Shown here: piece by piece, positions 34,857-44,126 of the stretch | Numbering within the stretch: position 1 is the first letter of the stretch | How the letters are laid out: every line of letters starts with the position of its first letter | Assembly (NCBI GenBank): GCA_018902755.1 | Contig: JAHIQI010000047.1 | Span: 77,063-141,062 of the forward strand | Direction: 5' to 3' | DNA length: 64,000 nucleotides | DNA from: Pseudomonadota bacterium | GTDB lineage: Bacteria; Desulfobacterota; Desulfarculia; Desulfarculales; Desulfarculaceae | The notes under the pieces: model-generated | Seen by the model: the letters and a program-made list of their open reading frames with translations, nothing else | What the model was told of the DNA's origin: nothing | Databases searched by the model: none | Program-made: the position numbers and the translations under genes

Positions 34857-35861
34857 ATGGCCCGTAAATTTATGGCGTTGTTTGTTGGCGCGTTGCTGGC
34901 CCTGAGCTTTGCCGGGATCGCCCAGGCCAAGACGCTCAGGTTCCAGTGCGTTTATCCGGAAACCGCTTACGCCGGTCAGACCACCACCTATTTTGCCGAC
35001 CAGGTAAACAAGATGACCAACGGCAAGCTGAAGATCAAGGTCTTCTGGCCCGGCCAGTTGGTGAAATCCCGCGAGGCTCTGGAGTCGCTCAAAAGCGGCA
35101 TGATCGACGGCTACTCGGGCTCTTTCCTCTACTTCACCGGCGTGTTCCCCGAGGTTAACGTGCAGTGGCTGCCCTTCAACTGGTCCAGCCCGGCGGAGGC
35201 CAAGGACATCCTTTTGAACAAGGGCTATCACAAGGTGTTCGCCGAGGCCATGTCCAAGCACGGGGTGACCTTCCTGGGCTCCATCTCCGTGGCCACCATG
35301 GGCTTGATGACCAAGTTCCCGGTCAACAACCTGGCTGACCTGCAGGGCAAGAAGATCCGGGCCTTCGGCCTGGAGGCCCTTATCGTGCAGGCCCTGGGCG
35401 CGGCCGCCGCGGCCATCCCCGGAGCCGAGCAGTACATGGCCCTGCAGCGGGGCACCGTGGACGGCACCGACTACCCCTGGTACACCCTAAAGAAGTACAA
35501 GCTCTACGAGGTGCTCAACTACGTGAGCTCCCCCGCCTACCACACCCCCGGCGTCATCGAGCTGGCCATCAACACCAAGGTGTTCAACTCCCTGCCCAAG
35601 GACCAGCAGGAAGCCGTGAAGAAGGCCGCCCTGATGGCCATGAACCGCAGCTTCGACATGAGCCCCGCCTGGGACAAGGAAGCCATCGAGTTCGCCGCCA
35701 AGAAGGACGTGAAGATCATCGAGCTGTCCAAGGATGAGCTGAACCTCTGGATCCAGAAGCTCATGCCCCTGTACGAGCAGACCGCCAGCAAGTCTCCCTA
35801 CTGCCGCCAGCTGGTGGACATCCTCAAGGCCAACATGAAGGCCAGAGGCGTCAAGTTCTAG
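34857..35861 (+). CDS. TRAP transporter substrate-binding protein (DctP family)
   Basis: 334 residues from the ATG at 34857 (AAAGGGAG upstream). A signal peptide covers about residues 1-24, ending at GIAQA before KTLRFQCVYP. The TRAP solute-binding fold shows in FADQVNKMTNGKLKIKVFWPGQLV, the substrate-carboxylate region FPVNNLADLQGKKIRAFG and the RGTVDGTDYPW segment. It captures an organic acid in the periplasm for the DctQ/DctM permease that follows. It opens a long run of catabolic genes on the plus strand. Confidence 0.94.
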   Translation: MARKFMALFVGALLALSFAGIAQAKTLRFQCVYPETAYAGQTTTYFADQVNKMTNGKLKIKVFWPGQLVKSREALESLKSGMIDGYSGSFLYFTGVFPEVNVQWLPFNWSSPAEAKDILLNKGYHKVFAEAMSKHGVTFLGSISVATMGLMTKFPVNNLADLQGKKIRAFGLEALIVQALGAAAAAIPGAEQYMALQRGTVDGTDYPWYTLKKYKLYEVLNYVSSPAYHTPGVIELAINTKVFNSLPKDQQEAVKKAALMAMNRSFDMSPAWDKEAIEFAAKKDVKIIELSKDELNLWIQKLMPLYEQTASKSPYCRQLVDILKANMKARGVKF

Positions 35862-35870
35862 AACAGGCTC

Positions 35871-35908
35871 GGTTGGCCGGGAGCGGGATTTACCCCTCCC
35901 GGCCGACC
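35871..35908 (+). terminator. Hairpin between dctP and dctQ
   Basis: A 13-bp arm (35871-35883) pairs with 35896-35908 with a single G-T wobble; no T-run follows. Its position directly after the binding-protein stop parallels the hairpin at 6427-6447, which suggests transcript stabilisation or partial termination to raise binding-protein levels. Confidence 0.6.
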
Positions 35909-36000
35909 CCGCCCCCGGCAGTGGCGCCTGCCCCTCAAGGCCCGACAGGCATTTCACAAATCTTTGACCAGCGGCCCTTCACGCGCGACGGAGAGGCAAG

Positions 36001-36510
36001 ATGTTCACATTTTCCAGGGTCGTCCGATCCCTGAACCAAGCCATGGGGCTTATCGCGGCTCCCCTCATCGGCGTGGTCACCATCATCGTGCTCTACGAGG
36101 TAATCGTCAGGTACTTCTTTCACGCGCCCACGTCCTGGGCCCAGGAGGTGTGCGAGTATTTGCTGTGCGCCCTGGTCATGTTCGGCACCGGCTACACCCT
36201 TAGCCACTACGGCCACACCAGGGTGGACATCCTCTACTCCCACATGAGCGACAAGGCGCGAGCCAGGGTGGAAATCCTGGTGGGGGTGCTCTTGATCATC
36301 GCCACGCTGCCTATTATCTGGATGGGCGGCAAGGTGGCCATCGAGGCCTTCATGGTCGGCGACACCTCCAGTTCCGCAGCCGCCCTGCCCCTGGGACCGG
36401 CCAAGGCCACCGTGCCCCTGGGGGCCTTATTCCTGCTGCTGCAGGGTTTGGCCAACGCCGCGGAGAACGTCAATTTTCTAATCACCGGCCGCAAACCGAC
36501 CCAGAGCTAA
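36001..36510 (+). CDS. TRAP transporter small permease (DctQ family)
   Basis: 169 residues with four predicted membrane segments, the DctQ norm. It starts at the ATG after GGAGAGGC. The segment YEVIVRYFFHAPTSWAQEVCEYL is the signature region of the family (aromatic helix, then W-x-x-E). It couples the binding protein to the large DctM subunit. Ten base pairs separate it from dctM. Confidence 0.92.
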   Translation: MFTFSRVVRSLNQAMGLIAAPLIGVVTIIVLYEVIVRYFFHAPTSWAQEVCEYLLCALVMFGTGYTLSHYGHTRVDILYSHMSDKARARVEILVGVLLIIATLPIIWMGGKVAIEAFMVGDTSSSAAALPLGPAKATVPLGALFLLLQGLANAAENVNFLITGRKPTQS

Positions 36511-36520
36511 GAGGTCATTC

Positions 36521-37831
36521 ATGGAAACCTGGCTCCTCACGCTCATAGTTTTCTCATCGTTAGTGGTTCTGCTGGCCATCGGCATACCCATCGCCTTTGC
36601 CATGCTGGCCATAGCCGCGGTCGGCATCATCCTCACTTGGGGGCCTCAGGGCCTTTTGGTGCTGTTCAACACGGCCTACGCCGAAGGCACCAGCTACCTG
36701 CTTTTGGCGGTGCCGCTGTTCATTTTCATGGCCAACATCCTCAAGTTCTCGGGACTGGCCGACAAGCTCTACGAGGTGGTCTATCGCTGGATGGGCGGCC
36801 TGCGCGGCGGCCTGGCCATGGGCACGGTGGTGATCTGCGCCATCTTCGCGGCCATGGCGGGCATCTCCAGCGTGGCCACCATCTCCATGGGCCTCATCGC
36901 CCTGCCTTCCATGTTGCAACGCAACTACAACAAGGTGATGGCCGTGGGCTGCATCAACGCGGGCGGCGCGCTGGGCATCTTGATCCCGCCGTCCATCCTG
37001 ATGATCCTCTACGGCAATATGGCCGAGGTGAGCATCGGGCGCCTGTTCGCGGGCGGCATGCTGCCTGGCATTTTGCTGGCCGCCATCTTCGTGCTCTACA
37101 TCGGGATACGCTGCTTCTTCCAGAAAGACCTGGGCCCGGCGGTCACCGAAAAGTACAACTGGCGCGACAAATTCCGCACCCTCAAGGGCGTGGTGCTGCC
37201 GGTCAGCTTGGTGGTGCTGGTGCTGGGGGTCATCTACACCGGCGTGGCCACCCCCACCGAGGCGGCGGGCGTGGGCGCGGGTGGCGCGGTGCTCACCGCG
37301 CTGATCCACCGCCAGCTCACCTGGGCCCGCATGTGGCAGGCCCTGAAGGACACCCTGAGCCTCACGGTGATGGTGTTCTGGATCATCATCGGCGCGGTGA
37401 GCTTCACCACCTTTTTGGCCTACGCGGGCATTCAGGACATGCTGCAAGAGGCCATCATGGGGATGGAGATCAACCGTTGGATCATCCTCATCGCCATCCA
37501 ACTGGTCTTCTTCGTGCTGGGCATGTTCCTGGACCCGGCGGGCATCATCCTGCTTACCACGCCCATATTCGTGCCCATCATCAACCAGCTAGGCTTCGAC
37601 CCCCTGTGGTTCGGGGTGCTGTTCATCATCAACATGGAGATGGCCTACATCACGCCGCCTTTCGGTTTCAACCTGTTCATCCTTAAGAGCGTGGTGCCGC
37701 CCCAGATAACCATGGCCGACATCTATCGCTCCGTGGGGCCCTTCGTGCTGCTGCAGGCCCTGTGCCTGGCCATGGTCATGCTCTGGCCTGAGATCGCCAC
37801 CTGGCTGCCTTCGATCATGGTAACCAAGTAG
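36521..37831 (+). CDS. TRAP transporter large permease (DctM family)
   Basis: 436 residues, about 12 membrane segments, the usual DctM length. Recognisable blocks are the N-terminal IGIPIAFAML, AMAGISSVATISMGLIALP, NAGGALGILIPPSI, GVATPTEAAGVGAGGA and MEMAYITPPFGFNLF. It is the sodium-driven transport subunit. The following oxidase gene begins 7 bp later, so uptake and oxidation are linked on one transcript. Confidence 0.95.
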   Translation: METWLLTLIVFSSLVVLLAIGIPIAFAMLAIAAVGIILTWGPQGLLVLFNTAYAEGTSYLLLAVPLFIFMANILKFSGLADKLYEVVYRWMGGLRGGLAMGTVVICAIFAAMAGISSVATISMGLIALPSMLQRNYNKVMAVGCINAGGALGILIPPSILMILYGNMAEVSIGRLFAGGMLPGILLAAIFVLYIGIRCFFQKDLGPAVTEKYNWRDKFRTLKGVVLPVSLVVLVLGVIYTGVATPTEAAGVGAGGAVLTALIHRQLTWARMWQALKDTLSLTVMVFWIIIGAVSFTTFLAYAGIQDMLQEAIMGMEINRWIILIAIQLVFFVLGMFLDPAGIILLTTPIFVPIINQLGFDPLWFGVLFIINMEMAYITPPFGFNLFILKSVVPPQITMADIYRSVGPFVLLQALCLAMVMLWPEIATWLPSIMVTK

Positions 37832-37838
37832 CCCAACC

Positions 37839-39230
37839 GTGAAGGGATTGGCCAAAGACCTGGCTCGCCTGGTGGGGCCGGAGGGATTCAGCACCGACCC
37901 GGAAGACCTTTTGGTCTACCGGCACGACGCCATCGCCTACTTCGCCCAGGGCGAACCGGCGGCGGTGGTGCTGCCCCAAGACACCGCCCAGGCGGCCAAG
38001 GTCATGGCCTATTCCTCACGAAACGGTCTCCCCCTGACCCCGCGCGGGGCGGGCAGCGGCCTGAGCGGCGGATGCACCCCGGTGCGGGGCGGCATCGTGC
38101 TGGACACCAAGCGGATGAAAGGCATCCTGGAAATAAACCGGGGCAACCTCACCGCTCGCGTGGAAGCGGGGGCAGTGCTGGCCGACTTCCAGAAGGCGGT
38201 CGAGGCCCAGGGGTTCTTTTATCCGCCCGACCCCCAGAGCAAGAGCGTATGCACCCTGGGCGGCAACGTGGCCACCAGGGCGGGCGGTCCCCGAGCGGTG
38301 AAGTACGGCACCACCGTCAACTACGTCCTGGGTCTGGAGGCGGTGTTGCCGGACGGCGAGGTGATAAGAACCGGCAGTTCCTGCGTGAAGCATTCGGCCG
38401 GTTACGACCTCACCCACCTGCTCACCGGCTCCGAAGGCACCCTGGCCCTGATAACCCAGGCCACCGTGCGTCTTTTGCCCAAACCGCCGGCCACCTGCAC
38501 CGCCCTGGCGGTGTGCCCCACCATGGAGATGGCCGCGCGCATCGTCTCCGAGACCATCGCGGGCGGGGTGGTGCCTTCCATGCTGGAGCTTTTGACCACC
38601 GCCTCCCTGGCCGTGTTCAACCGCGTTGTGAACCCTCCTCTGCCCGAGGAGGGCGAGGCCTGCCTGCTCATGGAATTCGACGGCACCGACCAGGAGGCCC
38701 TGCGCCAGGCCCAGAAGATGGCCGGGGCCTGCCGGGACATGGGGGCCATAGACGTGCGGGTGGTTCCCCGGCCCGAGGAGGCCGCGGTGTACTGGACCGT
38801 GCGTTCGCGCCTCTATCCTCTGGTGGTCAGCCGTTTCAAGCGGGTGGTCACCGAGGACGTCACCGTGCCCCGGGACCGCATCCCCGATTTCGCCGCCAAG
38901 GTGATGGGCATCGCCCAGGAAATGGGCCTGTCCATGGGCCTTACCGGCCACGCGGGTGACGGCAACATGCACCCCACCATCCGTATGGACGAGGTGAGCG
39001 ACGAGTTGCAGGCGCGAGCCGACCAGGCCATGGCCCGGGTCATCAAGGCCGGGCTGGCCCTGGGCGGGGTTATCAGCGGGGAGCACGGGGTGGGCCTGCA
39101 CAAGGCGGAGTTCCTGGAGTTGGAGTTGGGCCGGGAGCAGATAGCCCTCATGCGGCGCATCAAAAAGGCCTTCGACCCCAAGGGCATCATGAATCCAGGC
39201 AAGATTTGGCCCCCGGAGCTGGAAGCCTGA
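37839..39230 (+). CDS. FAD-linked 2-hydroxyacid oxidase (GlcD-like)
   Basis: 463 residues from a GTG. It is a VAO/PCMH-type flavoprotein with the FAD-binding run LTPRGAGSGLSGGCTPVRGG and GGNVATRAGGPRAVKYGTT, and a C-terminal cap domain ending EHGVGLHKAEFLE and FDPKGIMNPGKIW. Family members oxidise glycolate, D-lactate or other 2-hydroxyacids to 2-oxoacids, passing electrons to a Fe-S partner. The stop overlaps the start of the GlcF-like gene (TGATG), which strongly supports a complex of the two. Confidence 0.93.
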   Translation: MKGLAKDLARLVGPEGFSTDPEDLLVYRHDAIAYFAQGEPAAVVLPQDTAQAAKVMAYSSRNGLPLTPRGAGSGLSGGCTPVRGGIVLDTKRMKGILEINRGNLTARVEAGAVLADFQKAVEAQGFFYPPDPQSKSVCTLGGNVATRAGGPRAVKYGTTVNYVLGLEAVLPDGEVIRTGSSCVKHSAGYDLTHLLTGSEGTLALITQATVRLLPKPPATCTALAVCPTMEMAARIVSETIAGGVVPSMLELLTTASLAVFNRVVNPPLPEEGEACLLMEFDGTDQEALRQAQKMAGACRDMGAIDVRVVPRPEEAAVYWTVRSRLYPLVVSRFKRVVTEDVTVPRDRIPDFAAKVMGIAQEMGLSMGLTGHAGDGNMHPTIRMDEVSDELQARADQAMARVIKAGLALGGVISGEHGVGLHKAEFLELELGREQIALMRRIKKAFDPKGIMNPGKIWPPELEA

Positions 39231-40426
39231 TGCTGGACTTGGAGCGATACCGGGAGGCCCTGGAGCGCTGCTCCCAATGCGGCTATTGCCAAGCATCATG
39301 CCCGGTTTTTTCCCAGGAGCTTTTGGAGTCCTACACCGCCCGTGGCCGCACCCTGCTCATCAAGGCCGCGCTCATGGACGGGGCCCTGCCCGTGGGCAAG
39401 CGCGCCAAAGAGATCGTGGCCAACTGCCTGCTCTGCGGCACCTGCGTCCACACCTGCCCCGGCGGCCTGCCCCTGGACGAGATATTCATGGCCGCCCGCA
39501 ACCAACTGCGGCCGGGCGGCCCGGCGGCTTCGCTCAAGCGAAGCCTGCACCGCAAGCTCATGGAGCAGCGGGGCCACCCCGGCGCGATGGGTAAGCTCGG
39601 GCCCTTGGCCAAGACCCTGGGCTTGGCCCCGGCCGATCTGCCCCAACCGGCGGCCCGCCCCTTCCTGGCAGACCAGCCCGAAGTGTTAAAGCCCAACGGC
39701 GAGGTGCGGGCTCGGGTGGCCTGGTTCGTGGGCTGTGCGGCCAACAGCCTTCATCTGGACACCGCCGAGGCGGTGCGCAAGGTGCTCTTGGCCAACGGGG
39801 TGGAGGTGGTGCTGCCCCAGGGCCTGGCCTGCTGCGGCTTGCCCGCCCTGGCCCAGGGCGAGGTGGAGATGGCCCAGGATTTGGCCCGGCGCAACCTGGC
39901 CGCCCTGGCCGCCCAGGAGGTGGACGCGGTGGTCACCGAGTGCACCTCCTGCGTGCTCATGCTGGGCGACAAGATGGAGCGCCTGTTCGAGCCCGAGAGC
40001 CCCGAGGCCCAGGCAGCCCAGGCGCTGGCCCCCAGGGTCATGGAGGCTGGAGCCTTCCTGCGCAAGCTGGGACTGAGCCGAGCGCCCCGGGAGTGCGGCG
40101 TGTCCTACACCTTGCACCAGCCTTGCCACGCCGCGGGCTTTGTTGCGCAGGTGCGCGAAGGCCTGTCCTTGCTGAAACAGGTGCCCGGAGCCGATTATCG
40201 GCCCATGGCCGATCCGGCTGCCTGTTGCGGAGCGGGCGGCGACTTTTTCCTGAAAAACTCGGCGCTGTCCCAAGGGGTGCGCCGGAGTAAACTGGAACAG
40301 ATCGAGCAAAGCCGAGCCGAAGTGGTGGTGACCCCCTGCCCCGCTTGCCGTCATTACCTGAGTTTGGCCCTGGGACCGGACAAGGTGAAGCATCCCCTGG
40401 CGCTGTTGGCCGGGGCCTACGAATAG
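39230..40426 (+). CDS. Fe-S subunit of 2-hydroxyacid oxidase (GlcF / CCG-domain protein)
   Basis: 398 residues. Two N-terminal 4Fe-4S motifs are CSQCGYCQASCPVF and CLLCGTCVHTCPG. Two cysteine-rich CCG domains follow (GLACCGLPALAQG, and PAACCGAGGDFF near the end). It takes electrons from the GlcD-like flavoprotein and passes them to a quinone, heterodisulfide-type or flavin acceptor. Start is the ATG overlapping the previous stop. It lies 20 bp before an FrhB-like gene, a possible next electron carrier. Confidence 0.93.
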   Translation: MLDLERYREALERCSQCGYCQASCPVFSQELLESYTARGRTLLIKAALMDGALPVGKRAKEIVANCLLCGTCVHTCPGGLPLDEIFMAARNQLRPGGPAASLKRSLHRKLMEQRGHPGAMGKLGPLAKTLGLAPADLPQPAARPFLADQPEVLKPNGEVRARVAWFVGCAANSLHLDTAEAVRKVLLANGVEVVLPQGLACCGLPALAQGEVEMAQDLARRNLAALAAQEVDAVVTECTSCVLMLGDKMERLFEPESPEAQAAQALAPRVMEAGAFLRKLGLSRAPRECGVSYTLHQPCHAAGFVAQVREGLSLLKQVPGADYRPMADPAACCGAGGDFFLKNSALSQGVRRSKLEQIEQSRAEVVVTPCPACRHYLSLALGPDKVKHPLALLAGAYE

Positions 40427-40445
40427 CATTTACAGTTCGAGGTCA

Positions 40446-41579
40446 ATGCAGATGATTAACCGAGGACCGCGACAACTGCTTGCGGAAGTTCAACAACCCG
40501 GCCTGTGCATCGGCTGCGGCTCCTGCGTGGAGTTGTGCCCCTATTTCCGCAGCCATGGGGGCAAGACGGTGATGCTGCACGACTGCGACCTGCCCGAGGG
40601 CCGCTGTCATGCCTGGTGCCCCAAGACCGAGTTGGACCTGGAGGGCCTGGCTCAAGAGCTGTGGGGCGCGCCCTATTCCGCCCAGGGCATGGGCCCGCAC
40701 CTGGCAGTGGTGGCGGCCAAGGCCGGACCGCGCCTGGAGGCCGGGCGCTACCAGGCGGGCGGCACGGTGTCGGCCCTGGTCTGCGCCGCCCTGGAGCAGG
40801 GCCTGGTGCAAGGGGCAATCCTCACCGGCGGCCGGGGGATGGACACTGCGCCCGCTCTGGCCACCACGCCAGAAGAAGTCATGGCCTGCTCGGGTTCCAA
40901 GTTCACCGCCGCGCCCACCCTGGCCGCCCTGAACCGGGCCCAGGCCCAGGGATGCGGCCCTGTGTTAGTGGTGGCCACGCCTTGCCAGGCAACGGCCCTG
41001 GCCCAGCGCTGGGCCAAGCCATGGCCCTCGCGGGGCGCGGCCGGACCGGCCGAACTGGTGATCGGCCTGTTCTGCAACTGGTCCCTGGACCCGCAAGGCC
41101 TGACCGGCTTCCTGGCCCAGCGAGTGGAACTGGAGAGCATCCGCTCAATGGACATACCCCCGCCGCCGGCCGGGGTGTTGCGGGTTGAGACCACGGAAGG
41201 CTCCCTGGAAATACCCTTTGACGAGATACGCGATCTTATCCCCCCGGCCTGCGCCATGTGCCCGGACATGACCTCCGAGTGGGCCGACCTGTCCGTGGGC
41301 ATGTACGAGGGTCGGCCCGGCTGGAACACCCTGGTGGTGCGCAACGAAAAGGCGCGGGCCCTTACCGAGGCGGCGGTGGAAGCAGGTTGGCTGGTGGTGG
41401 AGGAATTCCCGAAGGCCAACAAGGAGCACCTGGTGCATGCGGCCCAGGGCAAACGCAGCCGTGGCCTGGGCGCGGCCCTGGCCCAGAGCCTGCTGGGGGT
41501 CAGCGGCGAGGACCAGCCCAAGGCCCTTAGGGTGAGCCCGGAGCTTTACAGGGCCGTCGAAAGCGGGGAGGTGGCGTGA
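40446..41579 (+). CDS. FrhB-like Fe-S flavoprotein (coenzyme F420 hydrogenase/dehydrogenase beta family)
   Basis: 377 residues. The N-terminal region has CIGCGSCVELCPYF and further cysteines (CDLPEGRCHAWCP), then the FrhB N domain (YQAGGTVSALVCAALEQGLVQGAI, CSGSKF) and C domain (VVATPCQATAL, GLFCNWSL, CAMCPDMTSEWADLSVGMYEG). In bacteria such proteins usually move electrons between ferredoxin and a flavin-linked partner rather than using F420. The gene stop overlaps the iorA start (TGATG), so it probably serves the 2-oxoacid:ferredoxin oxidoreductase, or links it to the GlcD/GlcF pair. Confidence 0.9.
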   Translation: MQMINRGPRQLLAEVQQPGLCIGCGSCVELCPYFRSHGGKTVMLHDCDLPEGRCHAWCPKTELDLEGLAQELWGAPYSAQGMGPHLAVVAAKAGPRLEAGRYQAGGTVSALVCAALEQGLVQGAILTGGRGMDTAPALATTPEEVMACSGSKFTAAPTLAALNRAQAQGCGPVLVVATPCQATALAQRWAKPWPSRGAAGPAELVIGLFCNWSLDPQGLTGFLAQRVELESIRSMDIPPPPAGVLRVETTEGSLEIPFDEIRDLIPPACAMCPDMTSEWADLSVGMYEGRPGWNTLVVRNEKARALTEAAVEAGWLVVEEFPKANKEHLVHAAQGKRSRGLGAALAQSLLGVSGEDQPKALRVSPELYRAVESGEVA

Positions 41580-43495
41580 TGGATGGACAACGCCTAACCA
41601 TGATGGGCAACCAGGCCATCACCCAGGGGGCCCTGGAGGCCGGGGTGCGGGTGGCCGCCGGTTATCCGGGCACGCCCTCCTCGGAGATTATCCAGAACCT
41701 GGCGGGCGCGGCCGACGAGCACGGCCTGTACGTGGAGTGGTCCATCAACGAGAAGGTGTCCCTGGAGGTGGCGGCGGCGGCTTCCTTCGCCGGTCTGCGA
41801 TCTTTGTGCGCCATGAAGCAGAACGGGGTCAACGTGGCCTCGGACTTTCTCCTGCACCTGGCCGGTTCGGGGATTCGGGCGGGCATGGTCCTGGTGCACT
41901 GCGACGACCCCGGCGCGCTCTCCAGCGTGAACGAGGGCGAGTCGCGCCATTTCGCGCGCATGCTGGAGTTGCCCCAACTTGAGCCCAGCGATTTCCAGGA
42001 AGCCAAGGACATGACCAAGTGGGCCTTCGAGCTTTCCGAAGAGATCGGCAACGTCGTGATGCTGCGTAGCGTGACCCGGCTCTCCCACGCCAGCGGCGGC
42101 GTGGTGCCCGGCCCCATACCCCAGGCCCAAGGCAAGGCCCATTTCGACCACCACGGCACCCTGCTGGACAAGGGGCACGGCCCGGTGTCCTCCTCGCCGG
42201 TGGCCTACAAGCACCGTCTGCAACAGGAAAAGCTGGCCCGGGCGGTGGAGCTTTTCGAAGACTCGCCCTTCAACTCCTATACCGGGCCGGAGGCTCCGGA
42301 GCTGTTGGTCATAACCTCCAGCATCTGCAACCTATACGTGAAGGAGGCCCTGGTCCTGCTGGACGCCACTGACCGGGTGGGTGTGCTCAAGCTGGGAACC
42401 ACCTGGCCCCTGCCGCCCAAGCTGCTCCAGCGCAACCTTGAGCGCTGCGGCCAGGTGTTGGTGGTGGAAGAGGTGATCCCCTTCCTGGAAGAGAACGTGA
42501 AAATCGCGGCCGCCGAGATGGCCGGTGAGATCGGGGCCAAACGCTTTTTCGGCAAGCGCGACGGCACCATCCCCGCCCAGGGCGAGTTGAACCCGGACAT
42601 CGTGCTGGGGGCCTTGGCGGGCATCCTGAACCTGCCCTACCAGACCCGCCCGCCACAGTACGACCTCCTGGCCCAGGAAGCGGCCCCCCAGGCCACCCAG
42701 GATCGGGATCTGGCCTTTTGCCCTGGCTGCCCCCACCGCGCCTCCTTCTGGTCCCTGAAAGGTGCCCTGGCCCTGGACGCCCGGGACGGCTTCATCTGCG
42801 GGGATATCGGCTGCTACTCCCTGGCCATGCGCCCCACCGGCTACGGCATGCTCAAAACCCTGCTCGCCATGGGCTCGGGCGCGGGCATTGCCAGCGGCTT
42901 CGGCCAGTTGGGCCGCTTCGGCATGGACCAGCCGGTGATGGCCGTGTCCGGCGACTCCACTTTTTATCACGCGGTGATTCCGGCGCTGATCAACGCGGTG
43001 CACCAGAAATCGCCCATGAGCCTGGTGGTCCTGGACAACAGCGGCACGGCCATGACCGGCTTCCAGCCCCACCCCGGCACCGAGGCCAACGCCCTGGGCC
43101 AGCCGGTGCCGCCGGTGGACATCGAGGCCATCTGCCGCTCCCTGGGGGCCGAGGTCACGGTGTGCGACCCCTTTGACCTGGAAGCCACCCAGGCGGCGGC
43201 GTTGGCCCTTTTGGCCGATCAGTCCACGGCCAAGGTGCTCATCCTGCGCCAGCTCTGCGCCCTGAGTCCCCAGCGCAAGGGCAGCAAACTCTACGAGGTG
43301 CAAGTGGACCCGGAAAAATGCCTGGGCGACCAATGCGGCTGCAACCGCCTGTGCACCAGGGTTTTCGGTTGCCCCGGACTGGCCTGGGAAAAACAAAGCG
43401 GCAAGGCGCGCATCGACGAGGTGATCTGCGCCGGGTGCGGGGTTTGCGCCTCGGTGTGCCCCCAGGGGGCCATCATCAAGAGCGAAAGGGCCTGA
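41579..43495 (+). CDS. iorA: Indolepyruvate:ferredoxin oxidoreductase alpha subunit
   Basis: 638 residues from the ATG at 41579, with GGAGG 7 bp upstream. The N-terminal pyrimidine-binding half begins MMGNQAITQGALEAGVRVAAGYPGTPSSE. The thiamine-diphosphate site is in ICGDIGCYSL and AVSGDSTFYHAVIPALINA. The C-terminus carries two 4Fe-4S clusters: a modified CLGDQCGCNRLC...FGCP and CAGCGVCASVCP. It oxidatively decarboxylates an aryl or other 2-oxoacid to acyl-CoA with ferredoxin reduction, together with IorB. Neighbouring 2-hydroxyacid oxidase genes would supply the 2-oxoacid. Confidence 0.95.
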   Translation: MDGQRLTMMGNQAITQGALEAGVRVAAGYPGTPSSEIIQNLAGAADEHGLYVEWSINEKVSLEVAAAASFAGLRSLCAMKQNGVNVASDFLLHLAGSGIRAGMVLVHCDDPGALSSVNEGESRHFARMLELPQLEPSDFQEAKDMTKWAFELSEEIGNVVMLRSVTRLSHASGGVVPGPIPQAQGKAHFDHHGTLLDKGHGPVSSSPVAYKHRLQQEKLARAVELFEDSPFNSYTGPEAPELLVITSSICNLYVKEALVLLDATDRVGVLKLGTTWPLPPKLLQRNLERCGQVLVVEEVIPFLEENVKIAAAEMAGEIGAKRFFGKRDGTIPAQGELNPDIVLGALAGILNLPYQTRPPQYDLLAQEAAPQATQDRDLAFCPGCPHRASFWSLKGALALDARDGFICGDIGCYSLAMRPTGYGMLKTLLAMGSGAGIASGFGQLGRFGMDQPVMAVSGDSTFYHAVIPALINAVHQKSPMSLVVLDNSGTAMTGFQPHPGTEANALGQPVPPVDIEAICRSLGAEVTVCDPFDLEATQAAALALLADQSTAKVLILRQLCALSPQRKGSKLYEVQVDPEKCLGDQCGCNRLCTRVFGCPGLAWEKQSGKARIDEVICAGCGVCASVCPQGAIIKSERA

Positions 43496-43498
43496 GTC

Positions 43499-44119
43499 AT
43501 GGCTACGGCAAAACTGATTCACGATCCCTACAACCTGATCATCACCGGCGTGGGCGGCCAGGGCAATGTGCTGGCCTCGCGCATGTTGGGCAACGTGCTC
43601 ACCAGCCAGGGCCTGTGGGTGACCATCGGCGAGACCTTCGGCGCTTCCCAGAGGGGCGGCTCGGTGATGAGCCACCTGCGGGTGTCGACCGACGGTTCCT
43701 GGTCTCCCCAGATACCCGAGGGCAAGGCCCACATGGTGTTGGCCCTGGAGCCCCTGGAGGCGCTACGGGTGTTGGTGAAGTACGGCAACCCAGGGGCCAA
43801 GGCCATAGTCAACGACCGGCCCATCCTGCCGGTGGCGGCCATAGCCGGCAAGACCAACTACCCCAGCGCCGATGAGCTGGAGGGCATGCTGGCCAAACTC
43901 ACCGCCCAGCGCTGGAGCATCCCGGCCACGGAGCGGGCCATGGCACTGGGAGCCAGCATCTTCGCCAACATCATCATGATCGGGGCCCTGTCCGCCACCG
44001 ACGATTTGCCCGTGTCCCGCCAGGGATTCGAGGCCGAACTGCTCAGGGCCCTGGGCCCGTCCAAGGTGGCCACCAACCTGGAGGCTTTCGACCTGGGCGC
44101 GGCCATGGTGCAAGGGTAG
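43499..44119 (+). CDS. iorB: Indolepyruvate:ferredoxin oxidoreductase beta subunit
   Basis: 206 residues, the IorB norm. It opens with NLIITGVGGQGNVLASRMLGN and contains GETFGASQRGGSVMSHLRVS, the gamma-domain signature of 2-oxoacid oxidoreductases. It completes the IorAB complex and follows iorA by 3 bp. Confidence 0.94.
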   Translation: MATAKLIHDPYNLIITGVGGQGNVLASRMLGNVLTSQGLWVTIGETFGASQRGGSVMSHLRVSTDGSWSPQIPEGKAHMVLALEPLEALRVLVKYGNPGAKAIVNDRPILPVAAIAGKTNYPSADELEGMLAKLTAQRWSIPATERAMALGASIFANIIMIGALSATDDLPVSRQGFEAELLRALGPSKVATNLEAFDLGAAMVQG

Positions 44120-44126
44120 CCGGGCC

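Noticed and set aside
38016..39299. A 427-codon minus-strand frame opposite the GlcD-like gene
   Set aside because: Composition dominated by G, H and A, as expected from the reverse strand of this gene; no family features.
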